From a virus, in the IMG/VR virus record IMGVR_UViG_3300046532_001353, positions 1 through 59,069 of that record: a stretch of DNA of 59,069 nucleotides. The stretch is one strand, 5' to 3'. Positions 7,613-18,300 of the stretch are shown here, in pieces (within the stretch, counting starts at the first letter, position 1; the number at the start of each line of letters is the position of its first letter). The translations under genes and the position numbers were made by a program. Under the pieces are notes generated by a model that ran no database searches, was not told the DNA's origin, and worked only from the letters and a program-made list of their open reading frames with translations.

Positions 7613-8748
7613 TGTATAACATACAAAATTTTAAGGTCTATATAGATAATACTGATATAAGCGCTATGGTCGTAGGTATGACTATATATGAAAGTATTCA
7701 TGGCAATATTAAAGCTACTTTAAATGTAGATGATAAAGTTAATTTCTTTGATGTGTTTTTTAGAGGCATAACATTAAATATAGTTAAATTAAGTTATACC
7801 TATTTTGATGTACCAACAGAAATAATTTTATATGCTGATGGTATTACTGATCAAAAAATAACTAAACAAGGAAAAACATATATTATTAAAGCAGTTTCTG
7901 TAAATAATTTTAATGAAGCTACCGCTAGAATTTGTAATGCATATAATGGAACATCAGCTGATATACTTACTGATATATGGGGAGAAACTCATGCTGAGAA
8001 GAATATATTAATGATTGATTCTGATGTTACTTCAAATGGAAAATATGTTGTACCTAATATTTCTGCTAGACAAGCTATGAATGATATAGTAAATACCGCA
8101 TATTGCAAAATGAATACTCCAATGTTTTTATATCAAAGACTAGCCGATAATGGAATAACAAGATTTACATCAATAGATACTATGCTAGAAACTAATTATT
8201 TGACTACTAACGGAAAGCCTTTCACAATACATTCTCAGGAAATAACTCAAGGTAGTGCTGAAGCCCCATTACGTACTGTAGGATCTAGTTCTAAATTTAC
8301 TTTAACTGATTACAATATGGATTTTATAAAAAAAGTCTCAGAAGGTATGTGGGGAAAATCAATATTAGAAGTATCATTAGATGAAACTACAGAAACAGTA
8401 ATTAAACCTGCAGAAGTAACTAATATTCCAATAACAAAATTCAGCCGCAGTAAAGATTTATTTGATGAAAAATCATTAATGTCAGGATATTCAGCAACGT
8501 CATCAGAACTTATAAGAAATATGAAATTTAGATTATTTAATACAGTATTAACTGCCAATGATGTTATAGCTATTCCAGGTGTAGGTTGCGGAATGCTTAT
8601 TAATGTTGAACAGGGCGGTGGTCAAATGTCAGGAACAAAATCCGATGGTCTTTATATAATTTCTTATGTAAGCCACAATTATAGAATGGAAGATGGCAGT
8701 ATGGAATATTCACAAAATATAGGCTTAGTAAGGGAAGGTAACATATAA
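7612..8748 (+). CDS. 27: Baseplate hub protein gp27
   Basis: 378 residues; T4 gp27 has 391. It starts with a beta-rich domain (FKVYIDNTDISAMVVGMTIYESI, read in pieces FKVYIDNTDI and VGMTIYESIHGNI) typical of hub proteins. It continues with NISARQAMNDIVNTAYCKMNTPMFLYQ near residue 150 and ends in a domain with VIAIPGVGCGMLINVEQ and YSQNIGLVREG. In T4, three gp27 copies form the hub ring that adapts the threefold gp5 spike to the sixfold tube. It lies between gp53 and gp5, and both junctions are TAATG overlaps. Confidence 0.8.
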   Translation: MYNIQNFKVYIDNTDISAMVVGMTIYESIHGNIKATLNVDDKVNFFDVFFRGITLNIVKLSYTYFDVPTEIILYADGITDQKITKQGKTYIIKAVSVNNFNEATARICNAYNGTSADILTDIWGETHAEKNILMIDSDVTSNGKYVVPNISARQAMNDIVNTAYCKMNTPMFLYQRLADNGITRFTSIDTMLETNYLTTNGKPFTIHSQEITQGSAEAPLRTVGSSSKFTLTDYNMDFIKKVSEGMWGKSILEVSLDETTETVIKPAEVTNIPITKFSRSKDLFDEKSLMSGYSATSSELIRNMKFRLFNTVLTANDVIAIPGVGCGMLINVEQGGGQMSGTKSDGLYIISYVSHNYRMEDGSMEYSQNIGLVREGNI

Positions 8749-10286
8749 TGTATTATTTTGGTATAGTAGAAGATATAAATGATCCTTTAAAACTTGGTAG
8801 AGTTAAAGTTCGAGTGCATGATATACATACACTTAGTTCAGGCGGCAGTAAATATAATATAGATACTGTTGATCTTGGGTGGTCAAATGTTGTATTACCA
8901 ACAACTACACCGGGAATAAATGGTAAAGGTCATTCAGTAAATTTAAACGCAAGAGTCTTATGGAAAGAAGGCGATGTGTTACCAGATGGTAAAGCTATTG
9001 GTGATGAAAGAGTAACTGGTTCATTAGTTTGTGGTATATTTTTAGACCGTACTTTACAAGAGTTTATGGTCATAGGATCTCTTCCTACTAAAAGTCATGG
9101 CCAAGAAGATAATAATTTAAGAGTTAGAGGTGAAGCTAATCCACACGTTGGAGAGCCTATTGGTGTATATCAACCAAAGAATGTATATAACCCAATATTT
9201 CCAAACAATAATGTATATGAAACAGAAAGTGGCCACGTAAAAGAATATGACGATACGGAAGGATACGAACGTATAACAGAAAGACATAGGAGTGGCACTC
9301 AATATTGTATAGATCCAAATGGTTCAAAGAATGAAACAATTGTAAGAGACAATTATAGATTAGTTGTAGGTCAAGATACACTTGAGGTTACTGGTAATGT
9401 TAAAATTATTGTAAGTGGTAATGTTGATTTGGCTGTAGCTAAAGATCTTAATGCTCATGTCGGTGGTAACATGAATACGACTGTTGACGGCAATGCAGAC
9501 TTACTTGTTAAGGGTGACATTGATGGCGAGGTAAGGGGTAATATTGATATTGACGTAGGGAGCAGCGATCCAGAACATGTTATATACAATGATGAAGGTA
9601 TTGCTGTACACCATGTAAAATTAGGTGGCTATACAAGAAATAACGCTATTGAGCAATGGTTCCCTAAAGTAAAGACAGACACATTCACCTTGACACATAA
9701 AAATATGAGGAAAGTTAAAGAGATGTCAGCTACGGCACAAGCACCATATGCAGCTGCATTAGCTACCTTCGCTGACTATGATCCTAGCAAAGTAAAATTA
9801 GTTAATGGCTCTTGGACATATCCAGACAAACCATCATACCCAGCTTCATTCGGTAATATTGAATTACATACCGAAGGTGGTTTAAATGCTATCATTGGTG
9901 GTGAAGCTGATATGACAATATTCCAAAATGCTAAATTAGATATTAGAAAAAATGCAGACATTGACATTGGTGGCAATGTTGATATGGATGTGGTAGGTAA
10001 TATTGTTATAGATGCTACAGGTGATGAGAGCATTATTGATATAAATTCCACAGGTGATTCAAGTCAAATTGATGTAAATTCGGCAGGCACTCTTAAATTA
10101 TTCTCAACTGGTACAACAGATATAGAGAGCACAGCTGACATGACATTAAAGTCAACTAATATAAAATTAGATGGTAATGTTGTTGTAACTGGTACAACTC
10201 ACACAAGTACATCACAACAGCTTGATGGACATAATCATACTATTACTGGTGGATCAAGTGCTGGAAATACTGGCAATCTTAGTTAA
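8748..10286 (+). CDS. 5: Baseplate central spike protein gp5, without a lysozyme domain
   Basis: 512 residues. Residues 1 to about 130 are the OB-fold (MYYFGIVEDINDPLKLGRVKVRV, seen as GIVEDINDP and LGRVKVRVHDIHT; then GWSNVVLPTTTPG). Residues about 190-270 and 370-470 are runs of short strands with repeating GN(V/I/A)D units (GNVDLAV, GNMNTTV, GNADLLV, GNIDIDV), the triple-stranded beta-helix spike. T4 gp5 has a lysozyme domain between OB-fold and spike; here the OB-fold passes directly into the spike, with about 100 unrelated residues inserted in the middle of the helix. The protein should pierce the outer membrane, but a peptidoglycan hydrolase must come from elsewhere. Confidence 0.85.
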   Translation: MYYFGIVEDINDPLKLGRVKVRVHDIHTLSSGGSKYNIDTVDLGWSNVVLPTTTPGINGKGHSVNLNARVLWKEGDVLPDGKAIGDERVTGSLVCGIFLDRTLQEFMVIGSLPTKSHGQEDNNLRVRGEANPHVGEPIGVYQPKNVYNPIFPNNNVYETESGHVKEYDDTEGYERITERHRSGTQYCIDPNGSKNETIVRDNYRLVVGQDTLEVTGNVKIIVSGNVDLAVAKDLNAHVGGNMNTTVDGNADLLVKGDIDGEVRGNIDIDVGSSDPEHVIYNDEGIAVHHVKLGGYTRNNAIEQWFPKVKTDTFTLTHKNMRKVKEMSATAQAPYAAALATFADYDPSKVKLVNGSWTYPDKPSYPASFGNIELHTEGGLNAIIGGEADMTIFQNAKLDIRKNADIDIGGNVDMDVVGNIVIDATGDESIIDINSTGDSSQIDVNSAGTLKLFSTGTTDIESTADMTLKSTNIKLDGNVVVTGTTHTSTSQQLDGHNHTITGGSSAGNTGNLS

Positions 10287-10293
10287 CAACGGG

Positions 10294-10301
10294 TATAAAT
10301 A
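10294..10301 (+). promoter_or_regulatory. T4-type late promoter ahead of gp25
   Basis: An exact TATAAATA lies 6 bases before the gp25 ATG. T4 late transcription starts about 6 bases behind the box, so this mRNA would be leaderless or nearly so. Confidence 0.75.
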
Positions 10302-10307
10302 AGCTAT

Positions 10308-10706
10308 ATGGCAACAATTGCAAGACAAGAAACATACAAAGATTTAGATTTTACTTTCAAGCAAAATCCTAATACAAATGACGTTGGAATAAAGAAGGAT
10401 AACGCTTCAGTAAAACAAAGTGTATTAAATATACTTCGTACAAATCATGGTGAGCGTCCATTTAATTATTTCTTTGGTGCAAACCTTAGAGCATATTTAT
10501 TTGAGAACATGTCACACATAACAGCAGCGAGTATGTCTACTGCTATTAATACAGCTTTAAATAATTTTGAACCAAGAATAGAAATACTCAATACAAATAT
10601 CCAAGCAAAAGCATCAGAGAATGATGTAATTATAACAGTAACCGGTCGAGTTAAATCAAGTAATCAAATAATTGATATAGCCACCACAATAGAGAGATTA
10701 CGATAA
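10308..10706 (+). CDS. 25: Baseplate wedge protein gp25
   Basis: 132 residues, the same length as T4 gp25 as I remember it, and belonging to the GPW/gp25 family. The sequence shows YKDLDFTF, then NDVGIKKDNASVKQSVLNIL, read as V-x-QSVLNIL, and the family core HGERPFNYFFGANLRAYLFEN. It ends in a strand (DVIITVTGRV). gp25 is the conserved core of contractile-tail baseplates; with gp6 and gp7 it forms the wedge and seeds the sheath. No ribosome-binding site is visible; the late promoter places the 5' end of the mRNA at the start codon. The stop overlaps the gp6 ATG (TAATG). Confidence 0.92.
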   Translation: MATIARQETYKDLDFTFKQNPNTNDVGIKKDNASVKQSVLNILRTNHGERPFNYFFGANLRAYLFENMSHITAASMSTAINTALNNFEPRIEILNTNIQAKASENDVIITVTGRVKSSNQIIDIATTIERLR

Positions 10707-12592
10707 TGGCAATTGAACGTAGAATTAACTCAAGTGAATTAGACTTTGATCAAATAAAAGCAAATCTAGTTGCATACATGAAGGCAACTGATACTACCTT
10801 CAATGACTACAACTATGAAGGCTCAGCAATGAGTACCATTATTGATGTATTAAGTTATATAACACATGTAAATTCAATGAATGCAAACTTTGCTTTGAAT
10901 GAAACATTCCTTGACACAGCTCAGCTACGAGCTTCTGTTGTATCACACGCCAAACTATTAGGATATACGCCAAGATCAATTTCACCTTCTGTTGCCGTTA
11001 TAAATGTTAAAATGAATTATGATGCTACAGCAACTCCTTTATATAATCATGATGGAAGTAATAACCCACTTCCTTTAAGTATGCCTAGAGGTACAAAATT
11101 TCAAACATTAATTGATGGTGTTACATATCCGATGTTTGCTTCATCTACTGCTACAATTAATTTTGATGCTACTGACGGCTGGGTATTTCCAAATGTTAAC
11201 ATTGAACAAGGCACATTAGCTGAAATAACATATACATATCAAAATAATGTGTATGAACAATATTTAATTCCTGTTACAAACGTAAATACAAAATCAATTA
11301 AAGTTACAGTTATAGATTCTAGTTCTTCAAGTTCATCAAAGGTTTATACTTTAAATACTAATGTAGTAAATCTAAATGCCACGAGTGAAGTATTCTTTTT
11401 AGAAGAAGGTAGAGATGCTTATTACGAGATTAAGTTTGGTGATAACATTGTCGGTAAGAGACCTGGAAATGGTAATAGTATTAAAATAGAATACTCTACA
11501 ATAGCTGCAGGCACAAACGTTAACGGTGCTTCAGTATTTACTATGACTGATTCATTAAATGGTAATAGCAATGAAACTATCACACTAGTAACTAAAGCTG
11601 TAGGTGGTGCTGCAAGAGAATCAAAAGAAGCAATTAAATTTAATGCTCCTCTTGCTCATGTATCTCAAAATAGGGCTGTTACACCAGATGATTATAAGGC
11701 TATTATAAAAAATGAATTTGCTGATATTGAAGCTGTTGCAGTATGGGGCGGAGAAGATCATGATGTACCAGATTATGGTAAGGTATATGTAAGTATTAAG
11801 CCACTATCAGCTGAGGTGTTAACTGATTCACAAAAAACTACCATAAAAACAAACATTCTAAAGCCAAAAAACGTTGTAAGTATCACTCCGGTTCTTGTCG
11901 ACCCAGAATACACCTACATAGACCTCGAAGTATACTTTAAATATAATCCTAACCTAGCTACAGTAACAGCAACTGGTCTTGCAACCTCAATACGGTCTAC
12001 ACTCATTGCATATAACAATGCAACTCTTAAGAGTTTTGGTGGTGTGTATAGGGATTCAAATGTTCTTAAAAAGATAGATGATACTAACATTGCTATTCTA
12101 TCTAATATTACTCGTATTAAGATGACTAAGAAGATTGTACCAGCTCTTGGTACAGCAACTAAATACTCACTTAAGTTTAACCAAGCTCTTACAGATTTAG
12201 ATGCTACTACAGCAACTACTGGTTCTTATGTGACATCGACCATATTTACCTTTGCTGGTGTTGACTGTAGACTTAAAGATTTCTATGATAGTTCAAGTGA
12301 TACACGAATTATTCAAATAGTTGATACAAATAACTTAGTACAATCAACAAATGTTGGTGATGTGAATGAAGAAGCTGGAACAGTTACTCTTACATCATTT
12401 AATCCTACAACACTTCCTACAGGTTCTACAACAATAGATGTTACGGTCAAGCCTGCATCATCTGATATATCACCTAAAAGAAATGAACTATTAACTATTA
12501 ATACCTCAACTGCTACAATTATAGGTGAGATAGATACAATGGCAACTGGCGGTACAACTGCTGGAATCGATTATACTACAGTGAGTAACTAA
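10706..12592 (+). CDS. 6: Baseplate wedge protein gp6 (baseplate J-like)
   Basis: 628 residues; T4 gp6 has 660. The N-terminus (FDQIKANLVAYMK, YEGSAMSTIIDVLSYITHVNSMNANFALNE read in two parts, TAQLRASVVSHAKLLGYTPRS) is the usual start of gp6/gpJ wedge proteins. The middle has the gpJ-type segment GGAARESKEAIKFNAP and AVTPDDYKAIIKNEF, then VYVSIKP and SITPVLVDPEYTYIDLEV. gp6 forms the closed iris-like ring of the baseplate. The C-terminal 150 residues carry extra beta-rich sequence. It is coupled to gp25 and to the next gene by TAATG overlaps. Confidence 0.88.
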   Translation: MAIERRINSSELDFDQIKANLVAYMKATDTTFNDYNYEGSAMSTIIDVLSYITHVNSMNANFALNETFLDTAQLRASVVSHAKLLGYTPRSISPSVAVINVKMNYDATATPLYNHDGSNNPLPLSMPRGTKFQTLIDGVTYPMFASSTATINFDATDGWVFPNVNIEQGTLAEITYTYQNNVYEQYLIPVTNVNTKSIKVTVIDSSSSSSSKVYTLNTNVVNLNATSEVFFLEEGRDAYYEIKFGDNIVGKRPGNGNSIKIEYSTIAAGTNVNGASVFTMTDSLNGNSNETITLVTKAVGGAARESKEAIKFNAPLAHVSQNRAVTPDDYKAIIKNEFADIEAVAVWGGEDHDVPDYGKVYVSIKPLSAEVLTDSQKTTIKTNILKPKNVVSITPVLVDPEYTYIDLEVYFKYNPNLATVTATGLATSIRSTLIAYNNATLKSFGGVYRDSNVLKKIDDTNIAILSNITRIKMTKKIVPALGTATKYSLKFNQALTDLDATTATTGSYVTSTIFTFAGVDCRLKDFYDSSSDTRIIQIVDTNNLVQSTNVGDVNEEAGTVTLTSFNPTTLPTGSTTIDVTVKPASSDISPKRNELLTINTSTATIIGEIDTMATGGTTAGIDYTTVSN

Positions 12593-13794
12593 TGGCAACA
12601 ATTGGTAAATATAATATATCGTCATATATAGATGATTTAATACCAGATCACGTAGAGTCTTCTTATCCAACCCTTGTTGAATTTCTTAAGACATATGCAT
12701 TATATTTAGAGCGTCAAAACAAATCAGGATATTATTTAAATTCATTAGATATCCAAAGGGATATTGATCATGTAGAAACTGATCTACTTACAGAACTACA
12801 GAATGAAATTGGTGTTGCGGTACCGAGAGATTTTGCTACAGACCCAAGAATGTTCTATAAGAGACTTGTTGAGTTTTATATAAGTAGAGGTACACCAGAA
12901 TCTATTACATCATTCTTTAGAATGATTTATGACGATGATGTTGAAACATATTTTCCATTCACAGATGTATTAATTCCATCTGATGGAAATTGGACAGATC
13001 AAACAGCTGCAATTATAGCAGATAGAACTGCATTTACGCCATCAAATATATTTACAATATCTGGAACACCAACAGTAGTTAGTGGAAACAATGATGCTAA
13101 TAACCCAGCAATGTTTGATGATGACGTTGTATTTGTAAATAATACCCATCAGACTCCAGCTACAGATTATGTTGAGTCAGTCTATTCAGATACTACTACT
13201 AAATACAAATTAACATTTACTAGTGCATTAACAAATGGTGATGTAGTTACTACATATGCTAAAGGTTTATTTACCACAGCTAATGGATTCTTGTCAGATA
13301 AGAAATATGTACAAGACTCTTATTATTACCAACAGTTCTCATATGTATTAAGAACTGGTAAGAATGTATCTGATTGGAAGAATGCATTTACAAGATTAGT
13401 TCACCCTGCAGGATTTAAGTTCTTTGGTGAGATTGCAATATTTATTGCACTACTTGATCAAGGAAATGTTAAAGCGCAATATGGTTGGTTACCATTTGTT
13501 GGTAAGATACAACTTACTTTAGGTGCACATCAGATTGGCCCAATAAGTTTTAATAGTCATATATTAGAGAAATCATATACTCACTTTGCAAGAGGAAGTT
13601 CAGAATTTAAGAAAATAGGTATGAATAACCATTGGGACAACATGAAATTTAGATATTTAGGTCCAAATTCAGATTTGGCTTCATATACAATTCAAGATAG
13701 TATAAATAACACTATAGGAATACAATTCGGAGTGGGTGGTGGTGAAACTACTCCATCAAGTAACAGGAGTTCACTTTATGTACATACTCCATAA
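12592..13794 (+). CDS. Baseplate wedge protein in the gp7 / P2 gpI position
   Basis: 400 residues, far shorter than T4 gp7 (1032). The first 110 residues carry YPTLVEFLKTYALYLERQN, then the pair PRMFYKRLVEFYISRGTPESITSFFRMIY, read as a helix ending RGTPES plus a short helix. That RGTPES segment resembles the P2 tail protein I family, whose members take the gp7 place in simpler baseplates. The middle is beta-rich, and the C-terminus is rich in Asn, Ser and Gly. Its position between gp6 and gp8 supports a wedge role bridging gp6 and the periphery. The assignment comes from order and this one segment. Confidence 0.65.
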   Translation: MATIGKYNISSYIDDLIPDHVESSYPTLVEFLKTYALYLERQNKSGYYLNSLDIQRDIDHVETDLLTELQNEIGVAVPRDFATDPRMFYKRLVEFYISRGTPESITSFFRMIYDDDVETYFPFTDVLIPSDGNWTDQTAAIIADRTAFTPSNIFTISGTPTVVSGNNDANNPAMFDDDVVFVNNTHQTPATDYVESVYSDTTTKYKLTFTSALTNGDVVTTYAKGLFTTANGFLSDKKYVQDSYYYQQFSYVLRTGKNVSDWKNAFTRLVHPAGFKFFGEIAIFIALLDQGNVKAQYGWLPFVGKIQLTLGAHQIGPISFNSHILEKSYTHFARGSSEFKKIGMNNHWDNMKFRYLGPNSDLASYTIQDSINNTIGIQFGVGGGETTPSSNRSSLYVHTP

Positions 13795-13817
13795 CGTAAA
13801 ATAAAAGAGGAAATAAA

Positions 13818-15341
13818 ATGGCAGCAATAATCACAAGCAAATTTAGATTGGATTCGACGAATAAGTTCGTTGAAAGTCTTAGTGATAATCAATTCTACAT
13901 GGCACTGGGAAGGCCTAATGCTTGGACTGATGATACAGTACCAACAACCCCATATGAAAATGACTACACGTCACATACTTTATGGGAAAATATGTTTGCC
14001 ATGAAGAGAGTTGATGCTGCTGATATTGTTCATAGTTCCCCAAGAAACCTATGGGTTTCAGGTACTACATATGTAGAATATGATGATCAAGACACAAATA
14101 TAGAAAGTAAATTATACTTTGTTGTTTCAGATAATAACAATGTGTTTTTATGTTTAAGAGCAGGGTCAGGGGCAAGCACATATAACCCAGACACTGTAGG
14201 AGTTCAAACATCAGGTGTCATTGGTACTACAACTACTAATGATGGTTACATATGGAAATATATGTACACTATCCCAACAACTGATGTAACTAAATTCTTA
14301 ACATCATCATTTATTCCAACAAGAAAAATTTATGAAGTTCCTGTAGCAGGTGCTGATGCAGCATTAGTTGCTCAGTGGGCTGTTCAAGGTAATGCAATTG
14401 ACGGAGCCATATATAACCTTAAGATAACTACTGTGGGAACTGGATATACATCAGCTCCAACATTAACTATTGCAGGTAACGGAACAGGTGCTACAGCTAC
14501 ATGTACAGTATCAGGTGGAGCCATTACAAGTGTTACAATGACAGCGGTAGGTTCAGGGTATACCCACGCTACTGTTACAGTAACAGGCGGTGCAGGTTCA
14601 AATGGTGCAATAAGACCAGTTATAGGCCCAGTTGGTGGATTCGGGTTTAACCCAACCAATGACTTACGTTCACATTACATAACTATCAACACTACATTTA
14701 CGGGTGATGAGTCAGGCAGTATTCCTGATTCAAACGACTTTAGACAAATAGCAGTTGTAAAAAATCCAATTGAAAAAGCTACTGAATCAGCAACTCTTTC
14801 AGCATCAAATTCAATGGTGGTTGGCAATTTCTATAAGATTTTAACAATAGGTACATCTACTGATGCACATTTCACAACTGCAGGATCAACGAGTGGTAAT
14901 CCAGTTGTTGGAGAGATATTTAAAGCTATCGCTACAACATCATCTGGTTCAGCTACTATTGCTCAAGTTGCAGAAGCAAGTGCATATAATACATGTAAGA
15001 GTGTAACAATTCCTGCTTCATTAGCTAGTACATATGTTGCTGACTTTGCTTTCGAAGGTCATACAAGTGGTACAGTTGGTGCTAAAGGTATAGTGGTAGA
15101 ATATAATAACACAAGTGGTGTATTACATTATATACAAAACGAAACTACTGGGTTCGGTACATTTACTACTTCGCATTTGACGAGAGCAACTGGTTCAGGT
15201 GGTGCTGGTAATCAAATCTCAGCAGTAGGTGCTCCTCTTATTAATCATCATCAAGGTGATGTAATGTTTGTAGAGAATAGGACAGCAACAACAAGAGCTG
15301 CAGGACAAGTAGAAACAGTAAGATTAGTAATCGCATTTTAA
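13818..15341 (+). CDS. 8: Baseplate wedge protein gp8-like, enlarged
   Basis: 507 residues; T4 gp8 has 334. Shared features are the start (IITSKFRLDSTNKFVES, then FYMALGRPNAWTDD), TNDGYIWKYMYTIP near residue 145, FRQIAVVKNPIEKA, and the end with GDVMFVENRTATTR and VETVRLVIAF. Two stretches are extra: a glycine-rich beta segment at about 195-265 and a module at about 335-375 (FYKILTIGT, then GEIFKAIATT) that also occurs in the next gene. gp8 forms dimers on the wedge surface. A ribosome-binding site (AGAGGAA) precedes the ATG. Confidence 0.8.
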   Translation: MAAIITSKFRLDSTNKFVESLSDNQFYMALGRPNAWTDDTVPTTPYENDYTSHTLWENMFAMKRVDAADIVHSSPRNLWVSGTTYVEYDDQDTNIESKLYFVVSDNNNVFLCLRAGSGASTYNPDTVGVQTSGVIGTTTTNDGYIWKYMYTIPTTDVTKFLTSSFIPTRKIYEVPVAGADAALVAQWAVQGNAIDGAIYNLKITTVGTGYTSAPTLTIAGNGTGATATCTVSGGAITSVTMTAVGSGYTHATVTVTGGAGSNGAIRPVIGPVGGFGFNPTNDLRSHYITINTTFTGDESGSIPDSNDFRQIAVVKNPIEKATESATLSASNSMVVGNFYKILTIGTSTDAHFTTAGSTSGNPVVGEIFKAIATTSSGSATIAQVAEASAYNTCKSVTIPASLASTYVADFAFEGHTSGTVGAKGIVVEYNNTSGVLHYIQNETTGFGTFTTSHLTRATGSGGAGNQISAVGAPLINHHQGDVMFVENRTATTRAAGQVETVRLVIAF

Positions 15342-15354
15342 ATAGGAAACAAGC

Positions 15355-18300
15355 ATGGCAATTTCATTTAACGTAGAACCATATTGGGACGACTTTGAGT
15401 CGGTTGCCGCAGGCAACACTCTTAGTCCTAAAGAACAATATCAAAGGATATTATTCAGACCTGGTAAGGCTGTACAAGCAAGAGAGTTAACTCAACTACA
15501 AACACAATTACAAAACCAAATATCTTCTGCGGGAGACCATGTATTTAAAGATGGTTCGGTAGTTGTTCCAGGTACAGTTCACTTACACAATAAAATTGAC
15601 TATGTTAAATTAGATTCTGTTCATGCCAATAATGATACAGTTGCCGAATTAGTAGGTACTGAATTTACTGATGGTACTAACATAGCTAGGGTTGTCCATG
15701 CTAGTTTAGCTGACGGTTCAGATCCAATTACTATATTCGTTAAATACATATCAGGTACAGTCTTTGCAGATAACGCAACGATCACTGCTTCAGGTAGTAA
15801 GTCAGCTGAAGTTAAAGCTTCTGCAGCAACCGGATTCGGTTCAATCGTAGCACTTGAAGATGGTATTTATTATATCAAGAAACACTTTGTTGTAGCTAAG
15901 GCTAAAACAATTGTATTATCTAAATATACACATAACGTATCATTTGATATTGGTCTATTGGTTACTGAAGCTATCGTTAGCCCAGGTGAGGATGCATCAT
16001 TAAATGATAACGCTACAGGTGCACCTAATGCTTCGGCTCCAGGTGCACATCGTTATTCTATTACAGCTACGTTAAGTAGTCAAGCAGTCAATGCTACATC
16101 AGGTAACTTTGTTCTTATCGCAAGATTAGAAGATGGTTTCATTACAAAGAATGCACGAACAGCTGATTATAATCATTTAGCTGATGAATTAGCTCGTAGA
16201 ACATTTGATGAATCAGGTAACTACTACGTTAATCCATTTAAAGCATTAGTGAAAGATCATGCATCTGATACTACTAAATTAACTCTTGGTATTGAGCCTT
16301 CAAAAGCTTATGTAAGAGGTTATGAGATACAGACATTAGGAACAACTAATGCACACTTTGATAGAGCAAGGACATCAGAGAAGGTTACAGATAAAGTTAC
16401 AGAGATAACTCATAATAACTATATTGAAGTTACATCTCTTGTCGGAACCCCAGATATTACTACATTCGGTCCATTTGATATTGAAAATTCAAGTGGTAAC
16501 TCAATTGGTACTGCGAGAGCAAGATCAATCGAACGTGTAAGCGGTAATGGTGATACAGCTGCAACTCGATACAGAATTCACATCTTTGATTTCACTGGCA
16601 CAATGGTTGGTGCAAAAACACTAGATCATGTATCATCCAGTGCACAAACTCCAGGTGACCCAGCAGGAAATGGTGGTACTGGTTCGTTTACAGCAATTAT
16701 TGCTGATCCAAATGCCGATGCTGCTATAGGCCCAGCAGCCACAGCATATAACATTGGACCAGACACCTTAATATACGCATTACCATATCCAAGAATTAAA
16801 ACATGTGATAGTGTAGTTGGTGGTGGTACTCCAGACTTTAACTATCGTTTTGAAACAAATAGAATTATTGCTGCAACAGGTATTGTTAACTCTGGTACAG
16901 CGGTATTTACAACTACGGTTGCTAATGAAGCGTTTGGTACAAAGTCTAATAACACTAATTGGATCATAATAAATGATACCGATGCTACTGTTGGTGGTGA
17001 AATAGTTACTGTTGGAAACATTGCTTTCAATGCTGGCTTAACAACAGCAACAATTACTGGATTAACAGCACAAAATGGTGACACAGTAAGATTGATTGCA
17101 CCATTTATAAGAACTGCAAACCATAAGACTAAAACACTAAGTGGAAATACTGCTGTAGCATTTAATGCTGGCACAGACTTTACTGGTACAGGTCAATCAC
17201 TTGGTAAAGCAGATGTATATGAGATAGTCTCAGTTGTTGAAAATGTAAGCAATACCAATGTTACTACACACTTTGATTTAGACAATGGCCAAAGAGATGA
17301 TTTCTATGATGTTGGTCGGGTTAAACTTAAGACTACATCAAACTATACTGCAGCTGCAGCACTTGATGTTACATTTAAATACTTCACTCATTCTACCACA
17401 GGTGATTTCTTTACAGTTGATTCATACACTGGTGTGATTGATTATGATAAGATACCTAAGGTTGGTAATATAGAATTAAGAAGTGCAGTTGATTTTAGAC
17501 CAAGAATAGATGATTCTGGTGGTAACTTTACTGGATCAGGTGCTCTTGTAGCAGTTGCTCCAACAAGATTTAGTCAATTCGAAACTGATATTCAATACTA
17601 CTTAGGAAGAATAGATAAAGTTTATTTAGATTCTAAAGGTAACTTTGGATTTGCTACAGGTGTCCCGGCAGTTTATCCAGAGCCGGCAGAAATTCCAACT
17701 GATTCAATGCATTTATATACAATGACTATTCCGGCATATACATTAACAGCCGATGAGGTAACCCTTGACTTTATTGATAATAGACGCTATACAATGCGTG
17801 ATATCGGTAAGATCGATAAGAGAGTAAGCCAAATAGAATACTATTCAGTGCTATCATTCTTAGAAGCTGAAGCACAGAACAAACAAATTTTAGATAGTAA
17901 TAATGATCCAAGATGGAAGTCTGGTTTCTTAGTAGATGCATTCTCAAATACAAGAATGTCTAATTCTTCATCTCCTGAATATAGAGCTTCAGTTGATTTA
18001 AAGAATCGTATATTACGCCCTGGCTTTGGCCAAGGTAATGCTGCATTAGCGTATCATGCATCATCTACTACGACAAAAACAGGTGACTTAGTTACATTGC
18101 CATATACTACAAATACTACGGCAAGTAATATGATATCACAGACACAATATTCAGGACAAATTAATGTTAACCCTTATGATGTCTTTAATTGGACTGGAGC
18201 CATGGCGTTAACTCCTGGCACAGACGAATGGAGAGATGTAGACCGTAGGCCTGAAGTAGTCATTAACAATGATGGTGAATTTGATGCTATGAAAGCTGCT

